The notes under the pieces are model-generated. The model was not told where the DNA came from. It saw only the letters and a list, made by a program, of their open reading frames with translations, and did not search any database. A stretch of DNA of 16,290 nt from JAVBPT01 sp031549455. GTDB lineage: Bacteria > Bacillota > Clostridia > Lachnospirales > JAKSVV01. Where the stretch lies: assembly GCA_031549455.1 (NCBI GenBank), contig JAVBPT010000026.1:1-16290 (forward strand), written 5' to 3'. Both the position numbers and the translations under genes were made by a program. This document shows positions 1 to 8,159 of the stretch, in pieces; within the stretch, counting starts at the first letter, position 1; every line of letters starts with the position of its first letter.

Positions 1-2
1 CT

Positions 3-1097
3 CCATCTTCTTACTACATTGATATGAGTGCATTGTTTCATTTTATTCTACTCAAATTCTCAAGAGAACAAAATGCCCAATCTTTTACCACGCCTGCACT
101 CTTTAAAACGCTTCTGCAAAAAACAGGAGAGAGCCTCCAAGCGGATCTATACATAAAAAATCTTTCTGAAATTGCAAATACCCATTCTTTTGGCGAAAAT
201 GTAAAAATCCACTCCATCTCAGATTTTGAAAACTGGTCAAAAAACTATTGCCCTCCCTGTGTTGCATACTATCTTAAAAATAGCCTTTCTGACCTTTTTA
301 AAGACCACGTCGAACTCTCCTATCTCTATGAGCAACTGACTAAACAGTCAATCTATAATGCGATATGGGTCATTGAACAAGCTGATGTCCCCGTTCAAAC
401 GATTCGGGACATTTTGGCTTTCTATTTTATAGAAGACTTTAAGCTAGCCGAGGTCAGCGATGCACTTCTTTGCTTATCTGATATGGATGAGATAAAAGAT
501 TTAGTCTGGAACACCTACAATGAAAATCCGGATCTATGCCCTACCTGTCTAATGGACTTTTTTAGCGATTTTCTTAGCTTTCAAGAAGGGGATCATTTTT
601 TCTCCCTCATAAATAGCCTGACCAAATATGTTCCAGAATCGGATGTATTAGCATCTCTCGAAGAGATTGTATCATCCGAATTTGGTGTTGAATGCAAAGA
701 CTCAAAAGATTGTACCCATTTTATCGAATCCATGTTTGAAGAAAATATTTGCCCCGTTTGCATCTCAGATTGTTTAGCTGAACAATATGCCGATCTATAT
801 GAAGAACATAAAGAGCTTTCGATTGCCGCAAAGCTCCTTGAAGATTTTGAGTTTCTATACATTCTTAGGCAATGTTCAATGCAGCACAAAACGGGAGGAT
901 TCGAAAATTTGGTTGAAGCCCTCTATGAATTTTATGATTATTTTGAGCTTACAAACCCAGAAGTATTGGGGATAGAAAACCCGGAAGACCTTACGGCCTT
1001 TCTCTTCTCAGAATACGATAATAAAGCCTTCTGCATTGGTTGTTTAAAACCTTACTTTGATCCGACACTTGAACCTCCTGTAACCTCTTTGGAATAA
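3..1097 (+). CDS. Unrecognised protein with four CxxC modules, probably 5'-partial
   Basis: I do not recognise this family. The first ATG is at 24, but the frame stays open to the window edge (codons for P-S-S-Y-Y-I-D precede it) and no ribosome binding site lies ahead of it, so the gene probably begins outside the window. Numbered from that ATG it has 357 residues and looks mainly helical and acidic. Four CxxC motifs occur at C76-PP-C79, C172-PT-C175, C243-PV-C246 and C337-IG-C340, spaced 96, 71 and 94 residues apart. Each is preceded by an aromatic/acidic stretch with an Asn (for example WSKNYCPPC and MFEENICPVC) and three are followed by an aromatic-rich helix, which suggests repeats of one module. 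Five further Cys (150, 223, 229, 250, 284) lie between them. The cysteines could bind metal or be redox active; neither is shown. No signal peptide or membrane segment is visible in the part present. It is convergent with the atp operon. Confidence 0.7.
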   Translation, partial: PSSYYIDMSALFHFILLKFSREQNAQSFTTPALFKTLLQKTGESLQADLYIKNLSEIANTHSFGENVKIHSISDFENWSKNYCPPCVAYYLKNSLSDLFKDHVELSYLYEQLTKQSIYNAIWVIEQADVPVQTIRDILAFYFIEDFKLAEVSDALLCLSDMDEIKDLVWNTYNENPDLCPTCLMDFFSDFLSFQEGDHFFSLINSLTKYVPESDVLASLEEIVSSEFGVECKDSKDCTHFIESMFEENICPVCISDCLAEQYADLYEEHKELSIAAKLLEDFEFLYILRQCSMQHKTGGFENLVEALYEFYDYFELTNPEVLGIENPEDLTAFLFSEYDNKAFCIGCLKPYFDPTLEPPVTSLE

Positions 1098-1120
1098 AAA
1101 AACTAAGAATTTTTTCTTAG
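1096..1120 (-). terminator. Terminator of the atp operon, possibly bidirectional
   Basis: A perfect 7-bp stem (CTAAGAA at 1103-1109, TTCTTAG at 1114-1120) has a 4-base loop. On the minus strand it begins 3 bases after the atpC stop and is followed by a run of seven T, which fits a Rho-independent terminator for the atp operon. On the plus strand the following sequence is only moderately T-rich (cttttat), so it may also stop the convergent CxxC gene, less efficiently. Confidence 0.8.
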
Positions 1121-1123
1121 CTT

Positions 1124-1528
1124 TTATACTCTTTCTTTAAAACTGATACGGTTGATGGCTCTCCTTAGCGCAAGCTCTGCCCGTATAACATCTACTTCAT
1201 CTTTGCTGTTTAATCTTTCTTCTGCTCTTCTCTTTGCTTCCCTCGCTCTTTCCAGGTTGATCTCATCAGGCCACTCTGCGCTATCCGTTAGAATTTGGAC
1301 CTGATTGTTGGCCACTTGCAAAAAGCCCATATTGAGGGTTGCCTTTTTCTCTTCGCCCTTCTTCTTAATTGTCACAACACCAATGTCAAGAACCGTTACC
1401 AGTGGAACATGACTTGGCAAAATGCCAAGATCTCCGGATGTTGTTTTCACAATAACCATGTCCACATCATCACTAAAAAAGTCCTTGTTTGGAGTTGAGA
1501 TATTTAACTTCATTTTTTTATCACTCAT
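1124..1528 (-). CDS. atpC: ATP synthase F1 epsilon subunit
   Basis: Epsilon is the small central-stalk subunit that, with gamma, links the F1 catalytic head to the c-ring and in many bacteria inhibits ATP hydrolysis. The 134 residues have the normal family length. The N-terminal beta-sandwich shows the typical sequence SGDLGILPSHVPLVT near residues 31-45, and the C-terminal part (about 86-130) is the charged helical hairpin beginning INLERAREAKRRAEERL. The ATG is preceded by AGGAG at good distance and lies 9 bases after the atpD stop. It is the last gene of the operon; the terminator hairpin follows the stop codon almost directly. Assignment is secure from sequence and gene order. Confidence 0.96.
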   Translation of the reverse strand: MSDKKMKLNISTPNKDFFSDDVDMVIVKTTSGDLGILPSHVPLVTVLDIGVVTIKKKGEEKKATLNMGFLQVANNQVQILTDSAEWPDEINLERAREAKRRAEERLNSKDEVDVIRAELALRRAINRISFKERV

Positions 1529-1537
1529 CGCATTCTC

Positions 1538-2926
1538 CTAAAGCGCTTTTGCTTTTTCAACTGCTTCTTCTATTGTTCCAACCATCAAGAAAGCTTGTTC
1601 CGGAAGGTCGTCATATTTTCCATCCAATATTTCTCGGAAACCTTTTATGGTTTCTTTTAGAGGCACATACTTACCTGGAATTGAAATAAATTGTTCTGCA
1701 ACATGGAATGGTTGGGATAAAAATCTTTGAATTTTTCTTGCACGGTTTACAATAATTTTATCCTCTTCTGATAACTCATCCATCCCCAAGATCGCAATCG
1801 TATCTTGAAGGTCCTTATAACGTTGTAAGATCATCTGTACTCTTCTTGCTGTGTCATAATGCTCTTCCCCTAACACATCTGGTGAAAGGATTCGAGAAGT
1901 GGATTCAAGTGGATCCACAGCAGGATAAATCCCGATTTCAACCAGTTTCCTACTCAAAACCGTGGTGGCATCTAAGTGAGCAAACGTGGTTGCTGGCGCT
2001 GGATCGGTCAGGTCATCCGCCGGCACATAGATGGCTTGTACGGAAGTGATCGATCCGTTTTTGGTGGAGGTAATACGCTCCTGTAAAGATCCTACCTCAT
2101 TAGCAAGTGTCGGTTGATATCCAACCGCACTCGGCATCCGCCCAAGCAGTGCCGAAACCTCGGAACCCGCTTGCACGAATCTGAAAATATTATCGATAAA
2201 TAGGAGAACGTCTTTCCCGCCTTTGTCTCTAAAATACTCCGCCATGGTAAGTCCGGTAAGACCGATTCTCATTCTGGCTCCTGGCGGCTCATTCATTTGT
2301 CCAAATACCAGTGCTGTTTTGTTAATAACGCCCGAACCCTTCATATCATAATAAAGATCATTTCCTTCTCTGGTTCTTTCCCCTACTCCAGAAAACACAG
2401 AATATCCTCCATGCTCTGTCGCGATGTTTCGGATGAGTTCCATAATAATAACCGTCTTTCCTACTCCAGCCCCGCCAAACAGTCCTATCTTCCCACCTTT
2501 TGAATACGGACACATCAAGTCGATTACTTTAATCCCGGTTTCTAGAATTTCGGTCTGTGTGGACTGTTCAGAAAACTCTGGAGATGGCCTATGTATTGGC
2601 CAATATTCATCACATTCAAATGCTCCAGCACGGTCGATTGTCTCCCCTGTCACATTAAAAAGTCTTCCCAGTGTTTTTTCGCCCACTGGAACTTTAATTG
2701 GCTCACCTGTATCAAAAGCCTCAATTCCTCTTCTTAAACCATCCGTAGAAGACATCGAAATACATCTTACAACGTTGTCTCCCAAATGTTGTGCAACCTC
2801 AAGAACGAGGTTTGTCCCATCCTCTTTTTTGATATTCACCGCATTGAATAGATTTGGCATATCTCCTGATTCAAACTTCACATCTACAACTGGTCCAATT
2901 ATTTGTACGATTTTACCATTATTCAT
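1538..2926 (-). CDS. atpD: ATP synthase F1 beta subunit (catalytic)
   Basis: Beta carries the three catalytic nucleotide sites of F1. I chose the ATG at 2926 (462 residues): GGAGGG at 2931-2936 sits 4 bases before it, while the in-frame TTG at 2938 would overlap that ribosome binding site. Visible landmarks are the P-loop GGAGVGKT (about 151-158), the catalytic-Glu motif GERTREGNDLY (about 182-192), the Walker B region FIDNIFRF (about 243-250) and an intact DELSEED lever (about 383-389) that contacts gamma. Length and motifs are normal for an active subunit. The gene follows atpG so closely that the atpG stop lies just ahead of this ribosome binding site, suggesting translational coupling. 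Confidence 0.98.
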   Translation of the reverse strand: MNNGKIVQIIGPVVDVKFESGDMPNLFNAVNIKKEDGTNLVLEVAQHLGDNVVRCISMSSTDGLRRGIEAFDTGEPIKVPVGEKTLGRLFNVTGETIDRAGAFECDEYWPIHRPSPEFSEQSTQTEILETGIKVIDLMCPYSKGGKIGLFGGAGVGKTVIIMELIRNIATEHGGYSVFSGVGERTREGNDLYYDMKGSGVINKTALVFGQMNEPPGARMRIGLTGLTMAEYFRDKGGKDVLLFIDNIFRFVQAGSEVSALLGRMPSAVGYQPTLANEVGSLQERITSTKNGSITSVQAIYVPADDLTDPAPATTFAHLDATTVLSRKLVEIGIYPAVDPLESTSRILSPDVLGEEHYDTARRVQMILQRYKDLQDTIAILGMDELSEEDKIIVNRARKIQRFLSQPFHVAEQFISIPGKYVPLKETIKGFREILDGKYDDLPEQAFLMVGTIEEAVEKAKAL

Positions 2927-2930
2927 TTCA

Positions 2931-2936
2931 CCCTCC
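2931..2936 (-). promoter_or_regulatory. Ribosome binding site deciding the atpD start
   Basis: GGAGGG read on the minus strand, followed by TGAA and then the ATG at 2926. It overlaps the first codons of the longer TTG-initiated reading, so the shorter ATG-initiated protein is favoured. Confidence 0.8.
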
Positions 2937-2938
2937 AA

Positions 2939-3802
2939 CTACGCGTTCAGTGCATTCGCACCACCAACAATTTCTGATATTTCTTTTGTAATTCCTGCTT
3001 GTCTCTCCCGGTTGTAGATAAGCGTTAAGTCATCCACAATTTCATCTGCATTATTGGATGCATTGTCCATCGCCGTCATTCTTGCACTTTCTTGTCCTGC
3101 TGCTCCTTCTAACAGAGCTCCGTAAATAATGCTATTGATATATTTTGGTATGATATAATCCAACACTTCCTTCTTATCTGGTTCAAATAGGGTTAATGCC
3201 CTACTTTTCTTTTTTTCTTCCTCACTTACATGAATGTCCAGCGGGAATACTTTATAACAGGTCGCCTCCTGTGTTAGAATACTAATAAATTTAGAATAAA
3301 TGATGTAAATTTCATCGATCTCATCTTTTAATAACATCTCATTGGCGATTTTTCCAATCGTAGCTGCATCTTGATAAAGTGGATCCTCCGATATGCCCCT
3401 TAGTTCATGTAGAGCGGCATAGCCTTTTCTTTTCAAGAACTCTCTTGCTTTTTTACCCGAGATAATAAACCGATTGTCTTTGCTTGAATCCAGATGACTC
3501 ATTAACTCCTTAAAGTTATTAATGTTATAGCCACCACAGAGTCCTTTATCGGAGCTCACAATAATATAAAGTCTCCGATCATCCTTTGCAACTTTTTTAA
3601 AATAGTTGCTCATAACCGGATCATCATCACTCAACACCTCAATGATTGCCTCTTTTAAATTTTTAAAATATTTCCGATTTGATTCCACCATTGATTTGGC
3701 TTTTTGCACCTTGGAAGACGCAACCAGTTTCATCGCTTTTGTAATCTGTTTCGTACTTTTGACACTTCCTATTCTCGCTTTTAAATCTCGAATACTAGGC
3801 AT
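2939..3802 (-). CDS. atpG: ATP synthase F1 gamma subunit (rotor shaft)
   Basis: Gamma is the rotating shaft inside the alpha3beta3 ring and couples ion flow to catalysis. The 287 residues match the family length. The N-terminal helix MPSIRDLKARIGSVKSTKQI followed by TKAMKLVASSKVQKA is diagnostic, as is the C-terminal segment with ESARMTAMDNASNNADE and LTLIYNRERQAGITKEI, the paired helix that forms the coiled-coil shaft. The central Rossmann-like part includes SSDKGLCGGYN. The ATG lies 3 bases after the atpA stop and is preceded by a G-rich but imperfect ribosome binding site (ggtaggtaggg), so coupling to atpA translation is likely. Confidence 0.97.
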   Translation of the reverse strand: MPSIRDLKARIGSVKSTKQITKAMKLVASSKVQKAKSMVESNRKYFKNLKEAIIEVLSDDDPVMSNYFKKVAKDDRRLYIIVSSDKGLCGGYNINNFKELMSHLDSSKDNRFIISGKKAREFLKRKGYAALHELRGISEDPLYQDAATIGKIANEMLLKDEIDEIYIIYSKFISILTQEATCYKVFPLDIHVSEEEKKKSRALTLFEPDKKEVLDYIIPKYINSIIYGALLEGAAGQESARMTAMDNASNNADEIVDDLTLIYNRERQAGITKEISEIVGGANALNA

Positions 3803-3805
3803 ACC

Positions 3806-5308
3806 CTACCTACCTTTTTTAAATTCTTGTATTGCTTTCTCGATATCCACTTTGATATCCTCTTTTAATTCTTTTTCTTCTCTTATTCTGGCCAAAACAT
3901 CCGCGTAATGTGTCCTCATAAATTCTAGAAATTCTTTTTCAAAATTGCTGATTGTTTTTACCTCTACATCTTCCAAATATCGATTGGTTGCGATATATAA
4001 AACCACCACTTGTTCTTCTACTTTCACCGGTAAATATTGTGGTTGTTTTAGAATCTCTACAATTCTCTTTCCATGCTCAAGACGGTCAATGGTATCTTTA
4101 TCAAGATCCGAACCAAATTGGGCGAAAGCTGCAAGTTCTCTATATTGAGCAAGCTCAATTCGAATTGGTCCGGCAATTTTTTTCATCGCCGGAATTTGTG
4201 CTGCTCCTCCAACTCTAGATACTGAGAAACCTGCGTTGATTGCTGGTCTGATTCCTGAATTAAAAAGCTGCGATTCTAAGAAAATTTGACCATCTGTTAT
4301 GGAGATCACGTTGGTCGGAATATACGCCGAGATATCCCCTGCTTGTGTTTCGATAATCGGCAATGCGGTAATCGATCCGCCTCCTCTTTCATCTGAAAGC
4401 CTAGCCGCTCTTTCAAGCAGCCTTGAGTGTAAATAAAACACATCCCCCGGGAAGGCTTCACGTCCAGGCGGTCTCTTTAATAATAGGCTCATTGCACGAT
4501 AAGCCACTGCATGCTTTGATAAGTCATCGTATATAATTAATACATCTTTTCCGTTTTCCATCCATTCTTCGGCCATTGCGCACCCTGCATAAGGCGCTAG
4601 ATATTGAAGTGGTGCAAGATCTGATGCTGTCGCTACCACAATTGTGGTATAGCTCATGGCATCATATTTCTCCAATGTGTCCACAATTTTAGCCACACTG
4701 GATGATTTTTGCCCGATCGCAACATAAACACACATCACATTCTGACCTTTTTGGTTAATGATGGTATCCAGCGCAATTGCTGTTTTACCGGTTTGCCTGT
4801 CTCCGATAATCAATTCTCTTTGTCCTCTACCAATTGGAACCATGGCATCAATCGCCTTAATTCCTGTCTGAAGAGGCGTATCCACTGTCTTTCTTTCGAT
4901 TACTCCGGGAGCCACACGTTCTACTTCTCTATAATGATCGCTTGTAATCGGACCTTTTCCGTCAAGTGGTTCACCGATTGCGTTTACAACTCTCCCAAGC
5001 AAAGCATCGCCAACAGGAACGGAAACAATTCGACCCGTTGCCTTTACCTCTGCTCCTTCTTTCAAGTCTGCATTGCTACCAAGTAAAACAACCCCTATAT
5101 TATTTTCTTCTAGGTTTAAGGCTATACCATACAGATTGTTTGGAAATTCTAAAAGTTCCCCACTCATTGCATGATTCAAACCATAAACACGTGCAATCCC
5201 ATCTCCAACACTAAGAACCGTACCTACTTCAACCTTTTCTATCTTATCCCTGTATTCTTCTATTTGCTTTTTAATGATCTTCCCAATTTCCTCAGGCTTT
5301 AGGTTCAT
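3806..5308 (-). CDS. atpA: ATP synthase F1 alpha subunit
   Basis: Alpha alternates with beta in the F1 hexamer, holds the non-catalytic nucleotide sites and donates the arginine finger to the catalytic sites. The 500 residues are the usual length. The P-loop GDRQTGKT is at about 169-176; the segment FSVSRVGGAAQIPAMKK holds the conserved arginine finger; the N-terminal tail (LKPEEIGKIIKKQIEEY) is the part that binds the delta subunit. The ATG has a strong AGGAGGG ribosome binding site that overlaps the end of atpH. All family landmarks look intact, so it should be functional. Confidence 0.98.
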   Translation of the reverse strand: MNLKPEEIGKIIKKQIEEYRDKIEKVEVGTVLSVGDGIARVYGLNHAMSGELLEFPNNLYGIALNLEENNIGVVLLGSNADLKEGAEVKATGRIVSVPVGDALLGRVVNAIGEPLDGKGPITSDHYREVERVAPGVIERKTVDTPLQTGIKAIDAMVPIGRGQRELIIGDRQTGKTAIALDTIINQKGQNVMCVYVAIGQKSSSVAKIVDTLEKYDAMSYTTIVVATASDLAPLQYLAPYAGCAMAEEWMENGKDVLIIYDDLSKHAVAYRAMSLLLKRPPGREAFPGDVFYLHSRLLERAARLSDERGGGSITALPIIETQAGDISAYIPTNVISITDGQIFLESQLFNSGIRPAINAGFSVSRVGGAAQIPAMKKIAGPIRIELAQYRELAAFAQFGSDLDKDTIDRLEHGKRIVEILKQPQYLPVKVEEQVVVLYIATNRYLEDVEVKTISNFEKEFLEFMRTHYADVLARIREEKELKEDIKVDIEKAIQEFKKGR

Positions 5309-5316
5309 ACACCCTC

Positions 5317-5847
5317 CTAACTTATAGCTTTTTCAATATTTTTTATTTTATTTTCGACACTTCTATCAATCACAATGTCATCGATTTTAATTTTGAATCC
5401 TGCTATAATTCGCTCATCCTGTTTTGTTGTAATTTTGATCTTTCGGCCTATTTTATTTTCAACCACATCCTGTATACGTTTAATATACTCCTCGCTCACA
5501 ACATCGCCAACCGTAATCACAGCATTTCCAATATGATAATATTTTTCTACCTTTTCTATGAATTCTCTAAATACATCTACAATGTATGTCTGTCTATTTT
5601 TTTGTATCATAATCATCATTAGAGCCACAATTTCTTTAGAGATTTTGTTGTCAAATAGGTCTTTTATAATTTCAACTTTGCAATTAATTGGAACCTCTGG
5701 ATGCAAAAGAACTTGCATAAGCTCTTTTTCCTTCTCAAAAATAGCCACAAGTTGTATGACCTCATTTTTGTACTCATCAAGTAGCTCCCGCTCTATCGCA
5801 ATCTTGTATAAAGCATCCGCATACTTCGTTGAAATTATGCTAACCAT
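5317..5847 (-). CDS. atpH: ATP synthase F1 delta subunit
   Basis: Delta (the OSCP counterpart) ties the b-subunit stator to the top of F1. The 176 residues fit the family. The N-terminus STKYADALYKIAIERELLDE is the typical helical-bundle start, and the C-terminal part shows the family pattern with a conserved Gly and Asp stretch (IAGFKIKIDDIVIDRSVENKI). The ATG is preceded by GGAGG and overlaps the last 13 bases of atpF, indicating coupled translation. Delta sequences diverge strongly, so position between atpF and atpA supports the call as much as the sequence. Confidence 0.95.
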   Translation of the reverse strand: MVSIISTKYADALYKIAIERELLDEYKNEVIQLVAIFEKEKELMQVLLHPEVPINCKVEIIKDLFDNKISKEIVALMMIMIQKNRQTYIVDVFREFIEKVEKYYHIGNAVITVGDVVSEEYIKRIQDVVENKIGRKIKITTKQDERIIAGFKIKIDDIVIDRSVENKIKNIEKAIS

Positions 5848-6356
5848 TTGAGTTCCTCCATCTCTTTAATCGTTTCCTCTAAAATTTGTTTCTTTCGTTC
5901 TTCGTCCAGTGTCTCCTTGACAATTTTTCTTGCCATCATGGTGCTAATCTCCAAAATCTCTTTCCTGATTTCTTCCTTGACACTTTCCTTTGTCTTTTCA
6001 ATATCTTCATGTGTTCGTTTTTTTATAACCTCTGATTCCTCTCTTGCTTCCCTCACGATTTGGATCTCACTCTCAAGTGCTTTTTTGTGTGCACGTTCTA
6101 GAATTTGATCTCCCTCTTTCTTAATCTCCGCAAGTTTGGTTTCATAATCTTGTCTTAACTTTCTACTCTCTTCTTTCGCTTCGCTTGCCAATCTCAAATT
6201 TTCTTCTATCCTCTTTGCACGCCCATCCATAAACTTTTTTACCGGTTTATATAAAAGCTTAGACAAAATGAAGATTAAGATTAGTGTATTTAAAAGCTGA
6301 AATCCAAGTTCATATAGTAAGTCCAAGTTTAAGGTTAAAATTTTTCCATCGCCCAA
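5835..6356 (-). CDS. atpF: ATP synthase Fo b subunit (stator)
   Basis: Subunit b is the membrane-anchored stator dimer. One N-terminal membrane segment (about residues 14-36, rich in L/I/F) is followed by a long, highly charged coiled coil containing family residues such as LLYKPVKKFMDGRAKRIEENL. The 173 residues are normal. The start is unusual: no ATG exists before about residue 43, and the best start is TTG at 6356, with aaggggt about 9 bases upstream. A single b gene is present, so the stator is probably a homodimer. It overlaps atpH at its 3' end and lies 30 bases downstream of atpE. Confidence 0.95.
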   Translation of the reverse strand: MGDGKILTLNLDLLYELGFQLLNTLILIFILSKLLYKPVKKFMDGRAKRIEENLRLASEAKEESRKLRQDYETKLAEIKKEGDQILERAHKKALESEIQIVREAREESEVIKKRTHEDIEKTKESVKEEIRKEILEISTMMARKIVKETLDEERKKQILEETIKEMEELKWLA

Positions 6357-6386
6357 ACCTATACACCCCTTTCTAAAAAGTATACA

Positions 6387-6692
6387 CTATTGTAATGTTG
6401 CAACAAGTTTTAAGAATAAATTTACAAGTGGATTTGCAAAGATCAAAATAATTGCAATAACAAGTGAATAGATCCCTGTTGTTTCTGCAACCGCTTGTCC
6501 AAGTAACATGGTCGGAATAATATCTCCTTTTGCTTCTGGTTGCCTTCCTACTGCTTCTGCTCCTTTTCCTGCTGCAATACCTTGCCCAACTCCAGGCCCT
6601 AGTCCAGCGATCATTCCACATCCAGCTCCTAATGCCGAAAATGCCAAGATTTGTGCAAGTCCTGAAATTTGTGCCAATACTAATTCATTCAT
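6387..6692 (-). CDS. atpE: ATP synthase Fo c subunit, predicted Na+-binding
   Basis: Subunit c forms the membrane rotor ring that carries the coupling ion. Two hydrophobic helices flank the polar loop GRQPEAKGD (about 49-57). The ion-site residues expected of Na+-type rotors are present: Q37 in GVGQG, E70-T71-T72 in AETTGIY, and Y75. From memory, the well-studied Propionigenium modestum c subunit has Q32, E65, S66, T67 and Y70 at these positions, and the surrounding sequence is very similar. This predicts Na+ rather than H+ coupling. At 101 residues it is longer than that 89-residue relative, with a few extra residues at both ends. An unusually strong AGGAGG ribosome binding site suits a subunit needed in many copies per complex. 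The ion prediction is inference from residues. Confidence 0.97.
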   Translation of the reverse strand: MNELVLAQISGLAQILAFSALGAGCGMIAGLGPGVGQGIAAGKGAEAVGRQPEAKGDIIPTMLLGQAVAETTGIYSLVIAIILIFANPLVNLFLKLVATLQ

Positions 6693-6716
6693 GTTTTCCT
6701 CCTAAATTTTTATAGA

Positions 6717-7484
6717 CTATTCATTTTCTTCTGGTGCCGGTATAGCGTTTGATATAAACACCATACTGAGCATGACGAATATAAATGATTGTAGTACCCC
6801 CGCAAAGACATCGAAGTATATATGAAGCACTGCTGGGATTCCTATTTTAACAAAGAAATATGGTATAGAATAGTACAAAGCCATGATGATGGATCCACCC
6901 AATATATTTCCAAAAAGACGAAAACTGAGCGATATTGGAACAGCCAGTTCCCCAATTAGATTGATTGGAAATAAGAATGGTACGGGTTCAAAATACCCTT
7001 TTATATATGTTTTAATTCCTTTTTTTGCAATTCCAAAGCCATGAATCATCGTAAACGTAATCATCGCCAGCGCAAAGGTTGTGGCAATATCCGCCGTGGG
7101 CGGTCTGAATCCAAAGAGCCCCATCAGGTTTGCGCAAAGTAGAAACATAAACAATCCCATAAAATAAGGTGTAAACCCAACATTATGTTCTCCCATTGTA
7201 GACTTCAAAAAGTTTGTAAACATCTCAACAACCGATTCCGCAAAATTTTGCATCCCTTTTGGGATCTCTGAAAATTTATGAATGGATACCCTTACCAAAA
7301 TAGCAAGAAAAATAAGAAAACCCATGATAATCCAAGTGTTCCTTATTGTTTCTGTTATCCCAACCTCTCTCCCAAAGAGATTCACATAAAACAGTGTTGT
7401 ATTTTCAATCCCAAGTTCACTCTCAGCTGACTTTTCTAATTGAATTGTTTTCCCAAAAACGTTAAACTCCTTCACGATTTCCAT
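6717..7484 (-). CDS. atpB: ATP synthase Fo a subunit
   Basis: Subunit a provides the two ion half-channels beside the c-ring. The 255-residue protein has about five or six hydrophobic segments. The essential stator arginine is present as R189 in LSFRLFGNILGG, and the family motif NLIGELAVPISLSFR precedes it. The N-terminal region with ITETIRNTWIIM and PKGMQNFAESVVE is the usual start of the membrane part in clostridial a subunits. The ATG has AAGGGGA upstream and overlaps the last 23 bases of atpI. Two Pro-Glu-rich residues end the protein (APEENE). Assignment is secure. Confidence 0.96.
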   Translation of the reverse strand: MEIVKEFNVFGKTIQLEKSAESELGIENTTLFYVNLFGREVGITETIRNTWIIMGFLIFLAILVRVSIHKFSEIPKGMQNFAESVVEMFTNFLKSTMGEHNVGFTPYFMGLFMFLLCANLMGLFGFRPPTADIATTFALAMITFTMIHGFGIAKKGIKTYIKGYFEPVPFLFPINLIGELAVPISLSFRLFGNILGGSIIMALYYSIPYFFVKIGIPAVLHIYFDVFAGVLQSFIFVMLSMVFISNAIPAPEENE

Positions 7485-7845
7485 CTAACACATTCCCCTT
7501 TACCGTGTATATCCCTATTTTGGTTGCAAATATCATGCTTAGCACAGATGCCCAAAATAATGTAAATGATATTTTGATCATCATGTATAATGCCACTCCT
7601 GTTAAGAGATATCGTACCAAATAATTTATAAATGTAGTAATTCCCGCAAGATTTTTTTTCATTTCAACTGTCCTTGTAATGCTTCTGTTCATTAAAATCA
7701 GTTTAGCAATCGTAAAAATGGTGCCAGTCAGAATGCCAAGTGCAAAATAGACGACATCAAATGGGTAAAAAGCGCTAACCAAAAAGGCGATCAAGATGAA
7801 AATAATATTGCATATAATGATATTTCTTATCAATTTTTTTAACAT
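7462..7845 (-). CDS. atpI: ATP synthase-associated protein I
   Basis: AtpI is a small membrane protein encoded at the start of many atp operons. It is reported to help c-ring assembly and has been linked to cation (Mg2+) supply; it is not part of the final rotary complex. This 127-residue protein has four hydrophobic stretches (about 8-28, 31-51, 70-90 and 93-113) with short charged loops, as in the family. It begins 9 bases after the atpZ stop, with a modest ribosome binding site (aaggtgtagga), and its end overlaps atpB. The call rests on topology, size and position more than on individual residues. Confidence 0.85.
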   Translation of the reverse strand: MLKKLIRNIIICNIIFILIAFLVSAFYPFDVVYFALGILTGTIFTIAKLILMNRSITRTVEMKKNLAGITTFINYLVRYLLTGVALYMMIKISFTLFWASVLSMIFATKIGIYTVKGNVLDGNREGV

Positions 7846-7854
7846 TCCTACACC

Positions 7855-8076
7855 TTACTTGCTTATCTTCTTCATTGTAAAAACATACATATTTCGAAGC
7901 ATCGCTCCCCCACCAATAACCGAAAAAATAATTGTCAAAATCGTTCCCGTTTTAAATAGGTTATCCAGAACCAGACCCAAAAATACGCTTGTTAGCATAG
8001 TAATGGTCATAACGATTCCAAGCTGGGTAATCAAGGTCAAATGATATAGAAACTCACTTCGATTTTTTGATTTCAT
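7855..8076 (-). CDS. atpZ: AtpZ/AtpQ-type small ATP synthase-associated protein
   Basis: A 73-residue protein with two hydrophobic helices (about 14-36 and 43-65), encoded ahead of atpI. Its pattern, a short basic N-terminus then LGIVMTITMLTSVFLGLVLD and GGGAMLRNMY, fits the 'ATPase gene 1' / AtpZ family that precedes atpI in many Bacillota operons and is thought to act with AtpI in ion transport or assembly. The ribosome binding site is weak (ggtg near the ATG). It is the first gene of the atp operon, so its leader carries the candidate operon promoter. Confidence 0.8.
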   Translation of the reverse strand: MKSKNRSEFLYHLTLITQLGIVMTITMLTSVFLGLVLDNLFKTGTILTIIFSVIGGGAMLRNMYVFTMKKISK

Positions 8077-8112
8077 GATTCACCATTTTTAGACAATTTT
8101 TTTTATATTTTT

Positions 8113-8140
8113 ATGATAACCGATAAAAAATAATTTACAA
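8113..8140 (-). promoter_or_regulatory. Candidate SigA-type promoter of the atp operon
   Basis: On the minus strand, TTGTAA (8135-8140) and TATCAT (8113-8118) are separated by 16 bases: four and five of six consensus positions. It lies about 37 bases upstream of the atpZ start. The -35 element overlaps the weak hairpin after the aspartokinase gene, so termination and initiation signals would be interleaved. The DNA is very AT-rich, so chance matches are possible. Confidence 0.45.
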
Positions 8141-8159
8141 CTACTTTTTAAAATTATTT
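8128..8159 (-). terminator. Weak AT-only inverted repeat after the aspartokinase gene
   Basis: A perfect 9-bp inverted repeat (AAATAATTT and AAATTATTT) has a 14-base loop. It begins within the aspartokinase stop codon and ends in a T run on the minus strand. The stem has no G-C pair and the loop is large, so termination would be inefficient; read-through into the atp operon is possible. Confidence 0.35.

Noticed and set aside
2424..3017. A 197-codon open frame on the plus strand
   Set aside because: It is antisense to atpD and the end of atpG, which have full family motifs; no ribosome binding site or recognisable protein pattern.
6600..6700. A plus-strand open frame opposite atpE as a separate small membrane protein
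   Set aside because: It is the complement of the highly biased, Gly/Ala-rich c-subunit sequence, which produces long antisense frames by composition alone.
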